DNA of 30,686 nt from a bacterium (GTDB taxonomy: Bacteria; SZUA-79; Acidulodesulfobacterales; Acidulodesulfobacteraceae), in NCBI GenBank assembly GCA_021828445.1, contig JAJZJD010000004.1, forward strand, positions 1 through 30,686. The letters are read 5' to 3'. Positions 1 through 7,070 of the stretch are shown here, piece by piece; within the stretch, counting starts at the first letter, position 1; each line of letters starts with the position of its first letter. The notes beneath the pieces are model-generated. The model was not told the origin of the DNA and ran no database searches. It saw only the letters and a list, made by a program, of their open reading frames with translations. Made by a program: the position numbers and the translations under genes.

Positions 1-62
1 TAAGCCCTACAGCGCCGATGGTATTATGCGGGTAGCTGCATGAGAGAGTAGGTCGTTACCGG
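1..62 (+). rRNA. rrf: 5S ribosomal RNA, 3' end (partial)
   Basis: The first ~62 bases match the conserved 3' half of bacterial 5S rRNA: a CCGATGGTA-like segment, then GAGAGTAGGTCG, then the closing strand ending near TACCGG. The 5' part lies outside the window, so the gene is cut by the window edge and the pairing partner of the 3' end cannot be checked. A terminator follows immediately, consistent with the end of an rRNA operon. The exact 3' end is uncertain by a few bases. Confidence 0.88.
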
Positions 63-70
63 ATTTAAAT

Positions 71-116
71 ACCCCGAATAATGAAATAACCAAAACATTA
101 TTACGGGGTTTTTTAT
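71..116 (+). terminator. Rho-independent terminator of the rRNA operon
   Basis: The arm at 71-83 (ACCCCGAATAATG) pairs with 96-109 (CATTATTACGGGGT) with one bulged base. The right arm runs into TTTTTTATTTT. It sits about 10 bases past the 5S end. Confidence 0.85.
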
Positions 117-141
117 TTTATAAAATTTTAAAAATTTATTT

Positions 142-1071
142 ATGATTTTAAATCAGGCGAACTTTGTAAATTTTTTATTCTCTTTCGAAGGTTTTGTCAT
201 AGTTTCTATTTTTATTTTTTTAATAGGCCTTTCAATAGGCAGTTTCTTAAACGTCGTAATTTACCGCCTGCCGAATAATTTATCCGTGGTTTTCCCGCCA
301 TCGGCATGCCCCTCATGCGGCAAAAAAATTAAATTTTACGATAACATTCCTATTTTAAGCTATATAATATTAAAAGGTAAGTGCCGGTACTGCGGAAGCA
401 AAATTTCCATTATTTACCCTGCAATAGAAATTTTAACTGGGTTGCTGTTATATTCTATATTCCTAAAATTTTTTTATAAATCTTTTTTCTATTATTCCAT
501 TAATTTCTACGACGTAAATTATTTTAAACAATATTTAAGTTTTATTTTTAACAAATGGATAACTTCAGCTTTTTTTATTTTTATTATTATTCCCGTCGCT
601 TTTATCGATTTGTTTCACCGCATTATTCCTGATTCGTTAAATATACTTCTGATAATTTCCGGCTTTATTCTAAATATTTTTCTTTTGCATACTTCGTTTT
701 TATTCCCGTTATACGGTTTTCTGGCAGGAGGTTTATTTTTTTTCTTTATCGCTTTTTTTTACGAGTTTATAAAAAAACGCGAAGGGCTCGGAGGCGGCGA
801 TATTAAATTAATAGCAGGAATAGGCGCATTCTTGGGATTAAAAGGAGTAATTTTTACTATTTTTATAGGAGCAGTTTTTGCATTACTGGGTTTTTTAACA
901 GTATCTGTTTTTTTAAAATATAAAAAGGACATTAACGGCAAAGAATCTTCATATGAAAGCATTTCAAATTTTAAAATACCTTTCGGCCCCTTTTTATCCT
1001 TAGCCTCCGTTTTTTTTATTTTTTACGGAAACGAATTATTTAAAATGTATATAGGCTTACTGCCGCATTGA
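142..1071 (+). CDS. pilD: Type IV prepilin peptidase / N-methyltransferase (PilD/GspO, A24 family)
   Basis: Inner-membrane aspartic protease that cleaves the leader peptide of type IV pilins and type II secretion pseudopilins and methylates the new N-terminus. Visible: the N-terminal GSFLNVVIYRLP signature (~33-44), a tetracysteine zinc site (C56-x2-C59 and C81-x2-C84) typical of bifunctional enzymes, and the two catalytic aspartates, D156 in the FIDLFHRIIPD segment and D220 in the GGGD motif. Multiple hydrophobic segments cover the rest. At 309 aa it is slightly long for the family (about 250-290). No Shine-Dalgarno is obvious at the ATG. It follows the rRNA terminator directly; the only possible substrate gene in the window is the pilin-like protein at 5742-6068. 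Confidence 0.95.
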   Translation: MILNQANFVNFLFSFEGFVIVSIFIFLIGLSIGSFLNVVIYRLPNNLSVVFPPSACPSCGKKIKFYDNIPILSYIILKGKCRYCGSKISIIYPAIEILTGLLLYSIFLKFFYKSFFYYSINFYDVNYFKQYLSFIFNKWITSAFFIFIIIPVAFIDLFHRIIPDSLNILLIISGFILNIFLLHTSFLFPLYGFLAGGLFFFFIAFFYEFIKKREGLGGGDIKLIAGIGAFLGLKGVIFTIFIGAVFALLGFLTVSVFLKYKKDINGKESSYESISNFKIPFGPFLSLASVFFIFYGNELFKMYIGLLPH

Positions 1072-1096
1072 TATGCAAATTTTGCACGCATTTGAT

Positions 1097-1124
1097 TTGA
1101 CAATTACTTCAATTATGTTAAAAT
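1097..1124 (+). promoter_or_regulatory. Sigma-70-type promoter for the exported FlgO/TolB-like gene
   Basis: TTGACA at 1097-1102, a 16-base spacer, and TAAAAT at 1119-1124. The ATG at 1123 overlaps this -10 box, which argues that the true start is the ATG at 1162. Confidence 0.6.
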
Positions 1125-1161
1125 GTTTAAAATATATATAAAATATAACGCAGAGGGTAAA

Positions 1162-2859
1162 ATGAAATCAAAAAATTTTTTAAAATTAATCGTTTTTATA
1201 TTGTTCTTTGCTCTTGCATTGATATCGGTTCAAAAAAACGTTTTTGCAATAGCTAAAGTTTCAATTTTACCATATAAAATTATATCGTCCAACTATGAGA
1301 GATATGCTTATATCGGGAAAAGCGTTCCTTTAATTTTAAGTTCTAATATAGCCGGAAAAAAAATAGCGGTCGTAAGAAATTCCGATGTAGCTTCTTATAT
1401 TGAAAAAGCGCATACCGATTTTTCGTCGGCAAGCCTTTTAAATCTTGCTAAACATTTTAATTCAAATTATGTTATCTACGGAAGAATTGAAAAAATAGGC
1501 AATGTTTTTATTATTCAGACTAATATTTTTGATTCCGCAAAAAAGCAGGTAATATTCAGAAATCATATTAACGCGCTTGGCGTTAACTTTATAGTTGACG
1601 ATATCGACGAATTATCTCCCGTTATTAAAAAGGAAATAGAATCAAACGAATATGCGCTAAAATCTTCAGTTTCGTCTGCTTCTCCCTCATCATCTTCGGC
1701 TGCAGTTGCGGCATCTCCTGAAACATCAAACATGGCAAGGGCAAAAAGTTCTATTTTTATTAAAAGATTTGCACAGAACAATGAAGGATTGACGAAATCT
1801 GTTTCAAAAAAATACGTTATTCAAGCAATTACTGCCGGAAGATTTTTAAAAAAAGGAATTCAAGCCGCAGTAGCTACAAGGCACAGAGTTATATTATACG
1901 GCCTTTCGCTTAACGGAAATCTTAAAAAACTTGCGCAGTATAATCTTTCGGTCAGATCTAACGTTATATATCTTGGAATTTATAACATTTCTAAAAATTA
2001 CAATGCGATTGTTTTAACAAAAGCAAGGCTCGGCATGATTATATCCTATATGCTGATTTACAGGAACGGAAAACTTGTAAAGCTGACCCGGAATTACGGC
2101 ATGTTTTTAAGAGTTATGAATATGCCCGGCTTAGGAAGGGTAATAGTCGGTCAGAAGCCGATCTCGGTAGTGCCGTCGGGCAGATATTTTAACGACGATA
2201 TAATCGGGCAAAATAGTTATCCGATAGGTCAGTTCGGCGGAAGCACATATGTCTATAAGTTTAATAAAAACGCCGATTCTTTAATAAGAAGCATAAAACT
2301 GCCGTTTTATAGCGGCATAACCCTTTACGGCACCGTTTACGGCAATTTTAAACAAAACGGTAAAAATTATCTCGTAGCGCTTTCAAAATCCGGCAACTTA
2401 ATGGTTATCAACGCGAAAGGCAAAACAATCTATTCAGGTTCAAAAACTTACGGAGGTTCGCCCTTGCAGGTCAGGGTTCCTTCTTTCGGAGGCGTGCAAA
2501 ACTCTACATATACGGGAGGACTTATATATAACGTCCCCGCCCAGATTAGCGGGTTCAATACCGCCGGCAAAAATCCCGAAATAATTGCTCTAAAAAACTA
2601 CAGGCAAGGGGCATTTCTCCATCATCTTAACTATTATGTAAAAACATCTATTTTCTGCGTCTCATGGAACAAGATAGGCTTTTATCCCGTATGGGAAATA
2701 AAACCCGTCGTCGGCTACAGCGCAGGTTTTTCCGTTTTTAACGAAAACGGCATTACGTATATCGCCGACGGAATAGTCGAAAACCCAGGTTCGCCTATAA
2801 CAAGCCCCAAAAGCTATATAGCGATTTATAATATTTCCGGTTCAAAACCGAAAAACTAA
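1162..2859 (+). CDS. Exported protein with FlgO/TolB-like N-terminal domain and C-terminal beta-repeat region
   Basis: The start is placed at the ATG at 1162 (565 aa), not 1123: GAGGGT lies just upstream, the product then begins with a clean signal peptide (MKSKNFLKL, a hydrophobic stretch, then VFA), and the 1123 ATG lies inside the probable -10 box. Residues ~30-135 resemble the FlgO/TolB-like fold (LSSNIAGKKIAVVRNSDV, then SNYVIYGRIEK...VFIIQTNIFD), as in proteins that assess outer-membrane or lipoprotein complexes. A Ser/Ala-rich linker follows. The C-terminal ~370 residues are rich in short G/Y/N-containing beta segments, resembling propeller-type (VCBS/FG-GAP-like) domains. Periplasmic or outer-membrane location is likely. 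The specific function is not known, and the domain assignment is by pattern only. Confidence 0.75.
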   Translation: MKSKNFLKLIVFILFFALALISVQKNVFAIAKVSILPYKIISSNYERYAYIGKSVPLILSSNIAGKKIAVVRNSDVASYIEKAHTDFSSASLLNLAKHFNSNYVIYGRIEKIGNVFIIQTNIFDSAKKQVIFRNHINALGVNFIVDDIDELSPVIKKEIESNEYALKSSVSSASPSSSSAAVAASPETSNMARAKSSIFIKRFAQNNEGLTKSVSKKYVIQAITAGRFLKKGIQAAVATRHRVILYGLSLNGNLKKLAQYNLSVRSNVIYLGIYNISKNYNAIVLTKARLGMIISYMLIYRNGKLVKLTRNYGMFLRVMNMPGLGRVIVGQKPISVVPSGRYFNDDIIGQNSYPIGQFGGSTYVYKFNKNADSLIRSIKLPFYSGITLYGTVYGNFKQNGKNYLVALSKSGNLMVINAKGKTIYSGSKTYGGSPLQVRVPSFGGVQNSTYTGGLIYNVPAQISGFNTAGKNPEIIALKNYRQGAFLHHLNYYVKTSIFCVSWNKIGFYPVWEIKPVVGYSAGFSVFNENGITYIADGIVENPGSPITSPKSYIAIYNISGSKPKN

Positions 2860-2884
2860 AATATTGAAGATATTTTAGATAACA

Positions 2885-2998
2885 GAAAAAGGTGTCAGAT
2901 TAATTTTCGCGAATATAAATTCTGTAATTGCGATGAGCGAAGCGACGAAGCAATCTCTCTTAGAGTTTATTACGAAAAATTACTCCGACACCTTTTTT
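2885..2998. repeat. Composite palindromic element (GGTGTC arms around an ATTGCGAGGAGC-type repeat core)
   Basis: Outer arms AAAAAGGTGTC (2886-2896) and GACACCTTTTT (2987-2997) are perfect complements. Homology between the arms continues inward imperfectly (CAGATTAATTTTCGCGAA against TTACGAAAAATTACTCCG). The centre (2927-2957) is the ATTGCGATGAGC...GACGAAGCAAT core, which recurs at ~14538 and ~21992. The last arm plus T-run could also end transcription of the preceding gene. It resembles REP/MITE-type elements; no transposase is adjacent. Confidence 0.75.
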
Positions 2999-3067
2999 AT
3001 CGGCAATTTTTGCGTGAAATTAAACTGTTGAAGATATTTTAAATAATTGCTATAATAATTAAATTTC

Positions 3068-3144
3068 GGCGGTGTAGCTCAGTCGGTTAGAGCATACGGC
3101 TCATATCCGTAGTGTCCGGGGTTCAAGTCCCTGCACCGCCACCA
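3068..3144 (+). tRNA. tRNA-Met (CAT anticodon)
   Basis: A complete 77-nt cloverleaf. The acceptor GGCGGTG pairs with CACCGCC, the D-arm is GCTCAGTCGGTTAGAGC, the anticodon stem ACGG/CCGT holds the loop CTCATAT (anticodon CAT), and the T-arm loop is TTCAAGT. The 3' CCA is encoded. CAT could also be the lysidine-modified tRNA-Ile2; elongator Met is preferred because the anticodon arm and acceptor look Met-like, but this was not scored. Its 3' end is followed by an integrase remnant, so it has probably served as an integration site. Confidence 0.93.
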
Positions 3145-3190
3145 CTTAAAACCGCAGTAAATAAGCCTTTCAAGCAATATCCTATCTTGA

Positions 3191-3469
3191 CAAAATTTCT
3201 TATTATATGTATTTAATAATAACGGGGCCAAAATCGGCAATTTCAGAAAATAGTTTATGACCGCCTGCAAGAACGCCGGATTAAAAGACTGAAGGATTCA
3301 TGATTTAAGGCACTTCTTCGCAAGTAAAATGGTTATGAACGGCACATCGCTTTATATCACAGGGTGACTTCTTGGACACAGGACGACCCAGATGACAAAA
3401 AAGTATAGCCATTTGGTGCCGGATACCCTTAAAAAAGCCGTTGACAACGTGTGGGGAAAAAATAACTAA
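3191..3469 (+). pseudogene. Tyrosine recombinase (phage-type integrase), C-terminal remnant
   Basis: One reading frame gives a recognisable integrase catalytic C-terminus interrupted by three in-frame stops (TAG at 3251, TGA at 3290, TGA at 3365). Readable pieces are VFNNNGAKIGNFRK, FMTACKNAGLKD, HDLRHFFASKMVMNGTSLYI, and LLGHRTTQMTKKYSHLVPD, ending in TAA at 3467. The Arg of HDLRH, the His of LLGH and the Tyr of KYSHL correspond to the R-H-Y catalytic residues of the family. The N-terminal two thirds is missing. It lies about 50 bases after tRNA-Met and reads away from it, the usual arrangement for a tRNA-integrated element. It cannot make an active enzyme. Confidence 0.88.
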
Positions 3470-3477
3470 TAATTTAT

Positions 3478-3507
3478 TTGCATATTTTCTGAAAATAGGT
3501 ATATAAT
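3478..3507 (+). promoter_or_regulatory. Possible promoter for the AbrB-PIN operon
   Basis: TTGCAT at 3478-3483 and TATAAT at 3502-3507 with an 18-base spacer, about 80 bases before the antitoxin start. The AT-rich leader ATTAATATATAAATATAAAT after it could be an autoregulatory site, by analogy with other AbrB-type antitoxins. Confidence 0.4.
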
Positions 3508-3587
3508 ATTTATATATTAAGAATAATTTATTAATATATAAATATAAATCAAATAAAATTTAAGACGTGCATGCGGAGGCAATATAA

Positions 3588-3851
3588 ATGGAAACGTTAA
3601 TAGTTGGAGAAAGAGGACAAATTACTATCCCGAGCAATTTAAGAAAAAAATATAATATAAAAAGCAAGCAGCCGGTTATACTCGAAGAAAGAAACGGCGA
3701 ACTTGTCATAAAACCGGCTTATGCGATACCTTTAAAAAAATTAAAACAGGCGGTAAGAACATTTGACGATGATTTTGTAAAAGAACTCATAGAAGAAGAT
3801 GTAATAAAAGAAAACGAAAAGGCTAAAATACTAAAGAAATGGAAAAATTAA
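3588..3851 (+). CDS. AbrB/MazE-type (SpoVT-AbrB) antitoxin
   Basis: An 87-aa protein with the swapped-hairpin AbrB fold at the N-terminus: ERGQITIPSNLRKKYNIKSKQPV then ERNGELVIKP, the standard pattern of AbrB/VapB/MazE DNA-binding antitoxins. The charged C-terminal ~40 residues would bind and block the toxin. A Shine-Dalgarno (GCGGAGGC) lies ~9 bases before the ATG. Its 3' end overlaps the PIN gene by 13 bases, so the two are translationally coupled. It probably represses its own operon with the toxin. Confidence 0.9.
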   Translation: METLIVGERGQITIPSNLRKKYNIKSKQPVILEERNGELVIKPAYAIPLKKLKQAVRTFDDDFVKELIEEDVIKENEKAKILKKWKN

Positions 3852-4267
3852 AGGTTTTTCTGGATAGCAACGTCTTATTTTCCGCAGCTTATTCAGAAAA
3901 AGGGAAATCCCGCTCATATCTTTTCTTTGAGCTTCAAAATATTAATATTATCAAAATTTACATATCAAATCTCGTTAAGTTTGAGTCGGTTCACAATATA
4001 AAGATAAAAAAGCCGGAAAAATTAGATTTTTTAAACGAACTATTAAGTAAAACCGATATAATTGAAGACGTGGATGTTTATTACGAATTTGCTAAAGCTC
4101 TTCCTGAAAACGATAGGATAATTTTATCTTCTGCTGTTTATCACAATATGAATTTCTTTATTACAGGAAATACAAAAGATTTTTTAACTTTTTATAATAA
4201 AAAATTAGAAAATACTTTAATTTTGACCCCCAAAGATTTTTTAGAATTAACTTTCGAAGAGAAATAA
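3839..4267 (+). CDS. PIN-domain ribonuclease toxin
   Basis: 142 aa with the acidic residues of a PIN nuclease: D9 in VFLDSNVLFSA, E49 in VKFES, D92 in ENDRIIL and D114 in TGNTKDF, which would form the metal site. The length matches VapC-like toxins. It starts inside the antitoxin gene (13-base overlap), typical of a type II toxin-antitoxin pair. The RNA target cannot be predicted. The pair sits downstream of the dead integrase by tRNA-Met and is probably a survivor of that element. No damage is visible in the reading frame. Confidence 0.88.
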   Translation: MEKLKVFLDSNVLFSAAYSEKGKSRSYLFFELQNINIIKIYISNLVKFESVHNIKIKKPEKLDFLNELLSKTDIIEDVDVYYEFAKALPENDRIILSSAVYHNMNFFITGNTKDFLTFYNKKLENTLILTPKDFLELTFEEK

Positions 4268-4369
4268 ATCAGATAATTTTTTCTCAAAGCTATCAGGGAG
4301 GTTGACCTTGAGAATAAGAAGATTGCTGTTTCATGGGATTTGTTTCAATAAAACAAAGGCCGGAAAAAA

Positions 4370-4900
4370 ATGACTAATAATAAAAAATTATTTAAAATAT
4401 TCATAATTTCGCTTATCATATTTTCCGCAAATTCTGTTTCCGCTTTTTCCGTCTTAAATCCGCCATACAACCAGTCCGACCCTAACTTTAATAAACTTGC
4501 GATGCGGGTTTATAATTCCGGCAGTCCTTATACTTATACAAGCGGAGCATATACTTATAACGCTTTGCCTATAACGACGGCTATGTCCGGATGCAAACTG
4601 ATAAGCATAATCCGCAGGACGCAGGGCTTTCCGAAAGCGGCATATTGGGCAGTAGAAAATTACAAGATTTGTTCCGGCAATATCGCAGAAGTTAAAAATA
4701 CTAATATGGCCGGATGGGATAATTTGCCAAGAGGTATAAAACCTGTTATAAGTAATACTATCCAACAGGCAAGGCAATACGGCAAAGCGACCGCTAATTA
4801 TTATGGATACAAAATAATAGCAAAAACTGGCGTTTACGTCGGGACGGTATTTGTTTACGTGCTTAACGGGATAAAGTTAGAGTCCATGATGAGGTTTTGA
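4370..4900 (+). CDS. Exported protein of unknown function
   Basis: 176 aa that I do not recognise. It has a clear signal peptide (K-rich start, hydrophobic core IFIISLIIFSANSVSA, likely cleavage before FSVLN). The mature part is rich in Tyr, Asn and Thr near its start (SGSPYTYTSGAYTY) and has only two cysteines, around residues 74 and 100, a possible disulfide. A hydrophobic segment near the C-terminus (GVYVGTVFVYVLNGI) might be a membrane anchor or a buried strand. It lies between two toxin-antitoxin modules, so it may be cargo of the same decayed element. The start is at an ATGA overlap with a possible 21-codon upstream reading frame (4308-4373). Confidence 0.6.
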   Translation: MTNNKKLFKIFIISLIIFSANSVSAFSVLNPPYNQSDPNFNKLAMRVYNSGSPYTYTSGAYTYNALPITTAMSGCKLISIIRRTQGFPKAAYWAVENYKICSGNIAEVKNTNMAGWDNLPRGIKPVISNTIQQARQYGKATANYYGYKIIAKTGVYVGTVFVYVLNGIKLESMMRF

Positions 4901-5031
4901 TTTGTTCATATTTAATATATAATGAACCGATAAATCATGATAATAATTTTAAAATAATTTATAAAATTTGAAAAATTAACATTAAATTTATTACGTTATA
5001 ATTAAAATATAAAGAGTTCAATTATTTTTCC

Positions 5032-5325
5032 ATGAATAAAAAATCTATTTCATCGATAAAAGAGCTTCAGGATTTATTAAAAGATTTTTTAAAGGATTAC
5101 GACATTGAGGTTTTTTTATTCGGTTCAAGAGCAACAGGTAAATTTACCGATACTTCCGATATAGACTTGGCATTTTTATCTAACGCCGATATTTCTTATA
5201 TATTATCAATGCTTAGAGAAATTATAGATAATAGCAATTTAGTGCAGAAAGTAGATTTGATAGATTTAAAAAATGCTCCAACGCTAAAAGATATCGTTAA
5301 AAGAGAGGGCATAAGATGGATTTGA
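5032..5325 (+). CDS. mntA: MNT-domain nucleotidyltransferase antitoxin (MntA)
   Basis: A 97-aa minimal nucleotidyltransferase with the full GSx10DxD motif: G31-S32 followed by D43 and D45 (FGSRATGKFTDTSDIDLAF). In characterised pairs MntA silences the HEPN toxin by transferring AMP units to a tyrosine next to its active site, not merely by binding. The catalytic residues appear intact. The gene overlaps hepT by 10 bases. Second toxin-antitoxin pair of the tRNA-Met-linked region. Confidence 0.9.
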   Translation: MNKKSISSIKELQDLLKDFLKDYDIEVFLFGSRATGKFTDTSDIDLAFLSNADISYILSMLREIIDNSNLVQKVDLIDLKNAPTLKDIVKREGIRWI

Positions 5326-5711
5326 AGAAATTTAAAGATTTTGAATCGTCGCTTCAACGGCTTGAGGAATCTTATAAAAAAACCGCAGAAAATATAAATA
5401 GCGACGTCTATAAGTTTTTTAGGGATTCGGCAATACAAAGGTTTGAGTTTACGGTAGAAATTTTCTGGAAGTTGTTAAAGAATGTACTTAAAGAAAATGA
5501 AGGGATTGCATGTAATTCCCCTAAATCTTGCATAAGAGAATTTTTCGCTTCCGGTTATATAAACGAATACAATGCAAAACTGTTTATGGAAATGATTGAC
5601 GATAGAAATATGACTTCCCACACATATCATGAAGAAGTTGCAGAAATAATATTTTCTAAATTAAAAAATTATATAGACGGCATGAATTGCGTATATGAAA
5701 AGATTCAATAA
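5316..5711 (+). CDS. hepT: HEPN-domain RNase toxin (HepT)
   Basis: A 131-aa all-alpha HEPN protein of the HI0074 / 'nucleotidyltransferase substrate binding' type. The RX4HXY motif is complete: R97, H102 and Y104 in DDRNMTSHTYHEE. R and H form the RNase site and Y is the known AMPylation target of the partner MntA. Translationally coupled to mntA. It converges with the pilin-like gene on the minus strand, with no clear terminator between them. Confidence 0.9.
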   Translation: MDLKKFKDFESSLQRLEESYKKTAENINSDVYKFFRDSAIQRFEFTVEIFWKLLKNVLKENEGIACNSPKSCIREFFASGYINEYNAKLFMEMIDDRNMTSHTYHEEVAEIIFSKLKNYIDGMNCVYEKIQ

Positions 5712-5741
5712 TTTAAATTAATTTGAACAGATATTAGCATC

Positions 5742-6068
5742 TCATTTAACCACTCTTCCGTATTTCCGAACATAGCCGAACCTTTTATTAAAAGGCGAAA
5801 CCGGATAGCCGTTTTTATCGGTTTTAATATTTTTGATATAGCCTTTTCTAATTAAAACGGAAAGATTTTTGGGAAATTTTTTATATTTTATTCGGTATGA
5901 AATCAATGCAAGATTTAATTCATGTATTTCTTGTACATATTCCGTTTTTTTTGATGCCTTGACATAGACGTTATACTTGTTTATTATTATAACCGCAAGA
6001 ACGAAAATAAATATTAAAACTATAATATTTTCAAGGGCGGTTTCGGAATGTTTATTTAATTTTATCAT
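5742..6068 (-). CDS. Pilin-like / pseudopilin-like small membrane protein
   Basis: Translated from the ATG at 6068 this is 108 aa (a TTG at 6089 would add 7). A short basic N-terminus (MIKLNKHSETALE) precedes one long hydrophobic helix (NIIVLIFIFVLAVIII). The remainder has the helix-then-loop pattern of GspG-type pseudopilins, ending with a GYPVSPFNKRFGYV segment similar to the family's 'GYPxDPFGxxYxY' loop. The leader is non-canonical: there is no Gly-Phe before the helix, although a Glu lies near the +5 position if cleavage occurs after KHS. No good Shine-Dalgarno is visible. Processing by the prepilin peptidase at 142-1071 is possible but unproven. Confidence 0.55.
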   Translation of the reverse strand: MIKLNKHSETALENIIVLIFIFVLAVIIINKYNVYVKASKKTEYVQEIHELNLALISYRIKYKKFPKNLSVLIRKGYIKNIKTDKNGYPVSPFNKRFGYVRKYGRVVK

Positions 6069-6249
6069 AAAGGTGAAGATAAATATCAATTTAAAAGAAT
6101 AAAATGTTCGGTTTTAAAGTTTAAAGTTTAAAGACTAAAAGACTAAAAATAAAGACGAAAAAATAAATTGTAATAATTTGCAAAAAAATATAAAATTTGA
6201 TAAGTGCTTTTAAGCTAATTTACGGTTTATAAAAAATAATTAAAATATT

Positions 6250-7002
6250 ATGGATAAAAGACGATATTATTATGTTATAATTTCACTGATTTTTTTACAG
6301 ATTATATCTGCCGCGATAGTTTTAATTATTAATTTTATAAATATATCGGCTAATAATTCAAGTATTATTTTATACACAGAGTCGTTTATAGTTGTTTTAA
6401 CATTAGTCTTATTTGCTGCGGTAATAAAGTTTAAGAAAAAAATATTCGATCATGACCTTGAAAATATGGCTTTGACCGACGGGCTTACCGGTCTTTATAA
6501 CAGAAGATATTTTGATATGTTTTATGAAAATATATTCAATCAAAGTTCAAGATACGGTATTCCGCTGACGTTAATTATGTGCGACATAGACCATTTTAAA
6601 AAAATAAACGATACATACGGGCACGATAAAGGGGACGTAGTTTTAAAAGAGATTGCAAATATATTAAAATCGAATACCAGAAAAACAGACATTGCGGCAA
6701 GATTTGGAGGGGAAGAGTTTATGCTTTGTCTTCCTTCTACCGAAATAACAAGCGCATTGGACGTGGCGAGAAAAATTAAACAGATGGTTTTAAACGTTAA
6801 AACGAAAGATATAAAAAAAGTAACCGTCAGCATGGGGGTTACTTCTTACAGAAAAGAGTTTGATAACAACCCGACTGGACTTTTGAAACGCTTAGACGAT
6901 CTTCTTTACGAAGCAAAAAAAAGAGGAAGAAACAGAATAATTTCCGAAGACCATACCGGCGATATTATAGAAGTCGAAGAAAATCCCTGGTTAGACGAAT
7001 AA
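6250..7002 (+). CDS. Membrane diguanylate cyclase (GGDEF domain)
   Basis: 250 aa: two transmembrane helices (~8-30 and ~40-62) joined by a very short periplasmic loop, then a GGDEF domain from ~72. It carries ALTDGLTGLYNRR, the metal/GTP segment CDIDHFKKINDTYGHDKGD, and an active-site GGEEF at 153-157. The feedback I-site RxxD (RKTD 144-147) is five residues before it. The protein should make c-di-GMP from two GTP and be product-inhibited. There is no sensor domain beyond the membrane pair. Directly upstream of cheV, suggesting a role in motility or surface switching. Confidence 0.93.
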   Translation: MDKRRYYYVIISLIFLQIISAAIVLIINFINISANNSSIILYTESFIVVLTLVLFAAVIKFKKKIFDHDLENMALTDGLTGLYNRRYFDMFYENIFNQSSRYGIPLTLIMCDIDHFKKINDTYGHDKGDVVLKEIANILKSNTRKTDIAARFGGEEFMLCLPSTEITSALDVARKIKQMVLNVKTKDIKKVTVSMGVTSYRKEFDNNPTGLLKRLDDLLYEAKKRGRNRIISEDHTGDIIEVEENPWLDE

Positions 7003-7070
7003 GATATAATTTATATTATAACGCCGATATTTATACAAATAATAAATTTTTTTGTTAAAGGAGAGAGATT

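Noticed and set aside
1123..1161. Upstream ATG giving a 13-residue longer FlgO-like protein
   Set aside because: The ATG overlaps the probable -10 box and would bury the signal peptide behind extra residues; 1162 has a better ribosome site.
3079..3270. Minus-strand open frame of 63 aa containing CRDLNPGHYGYEPYALTD
   Set aside because: It is the reverse reading of the tRNA-Met gene plus flank, a well-known spurious product at tRNA loci.
4454..4777. 107-aa minus-strand open frame opposite the exported orphan
   Set aside because: No start signal or family pattern; the plus-strand frame has a clear signal peptide.
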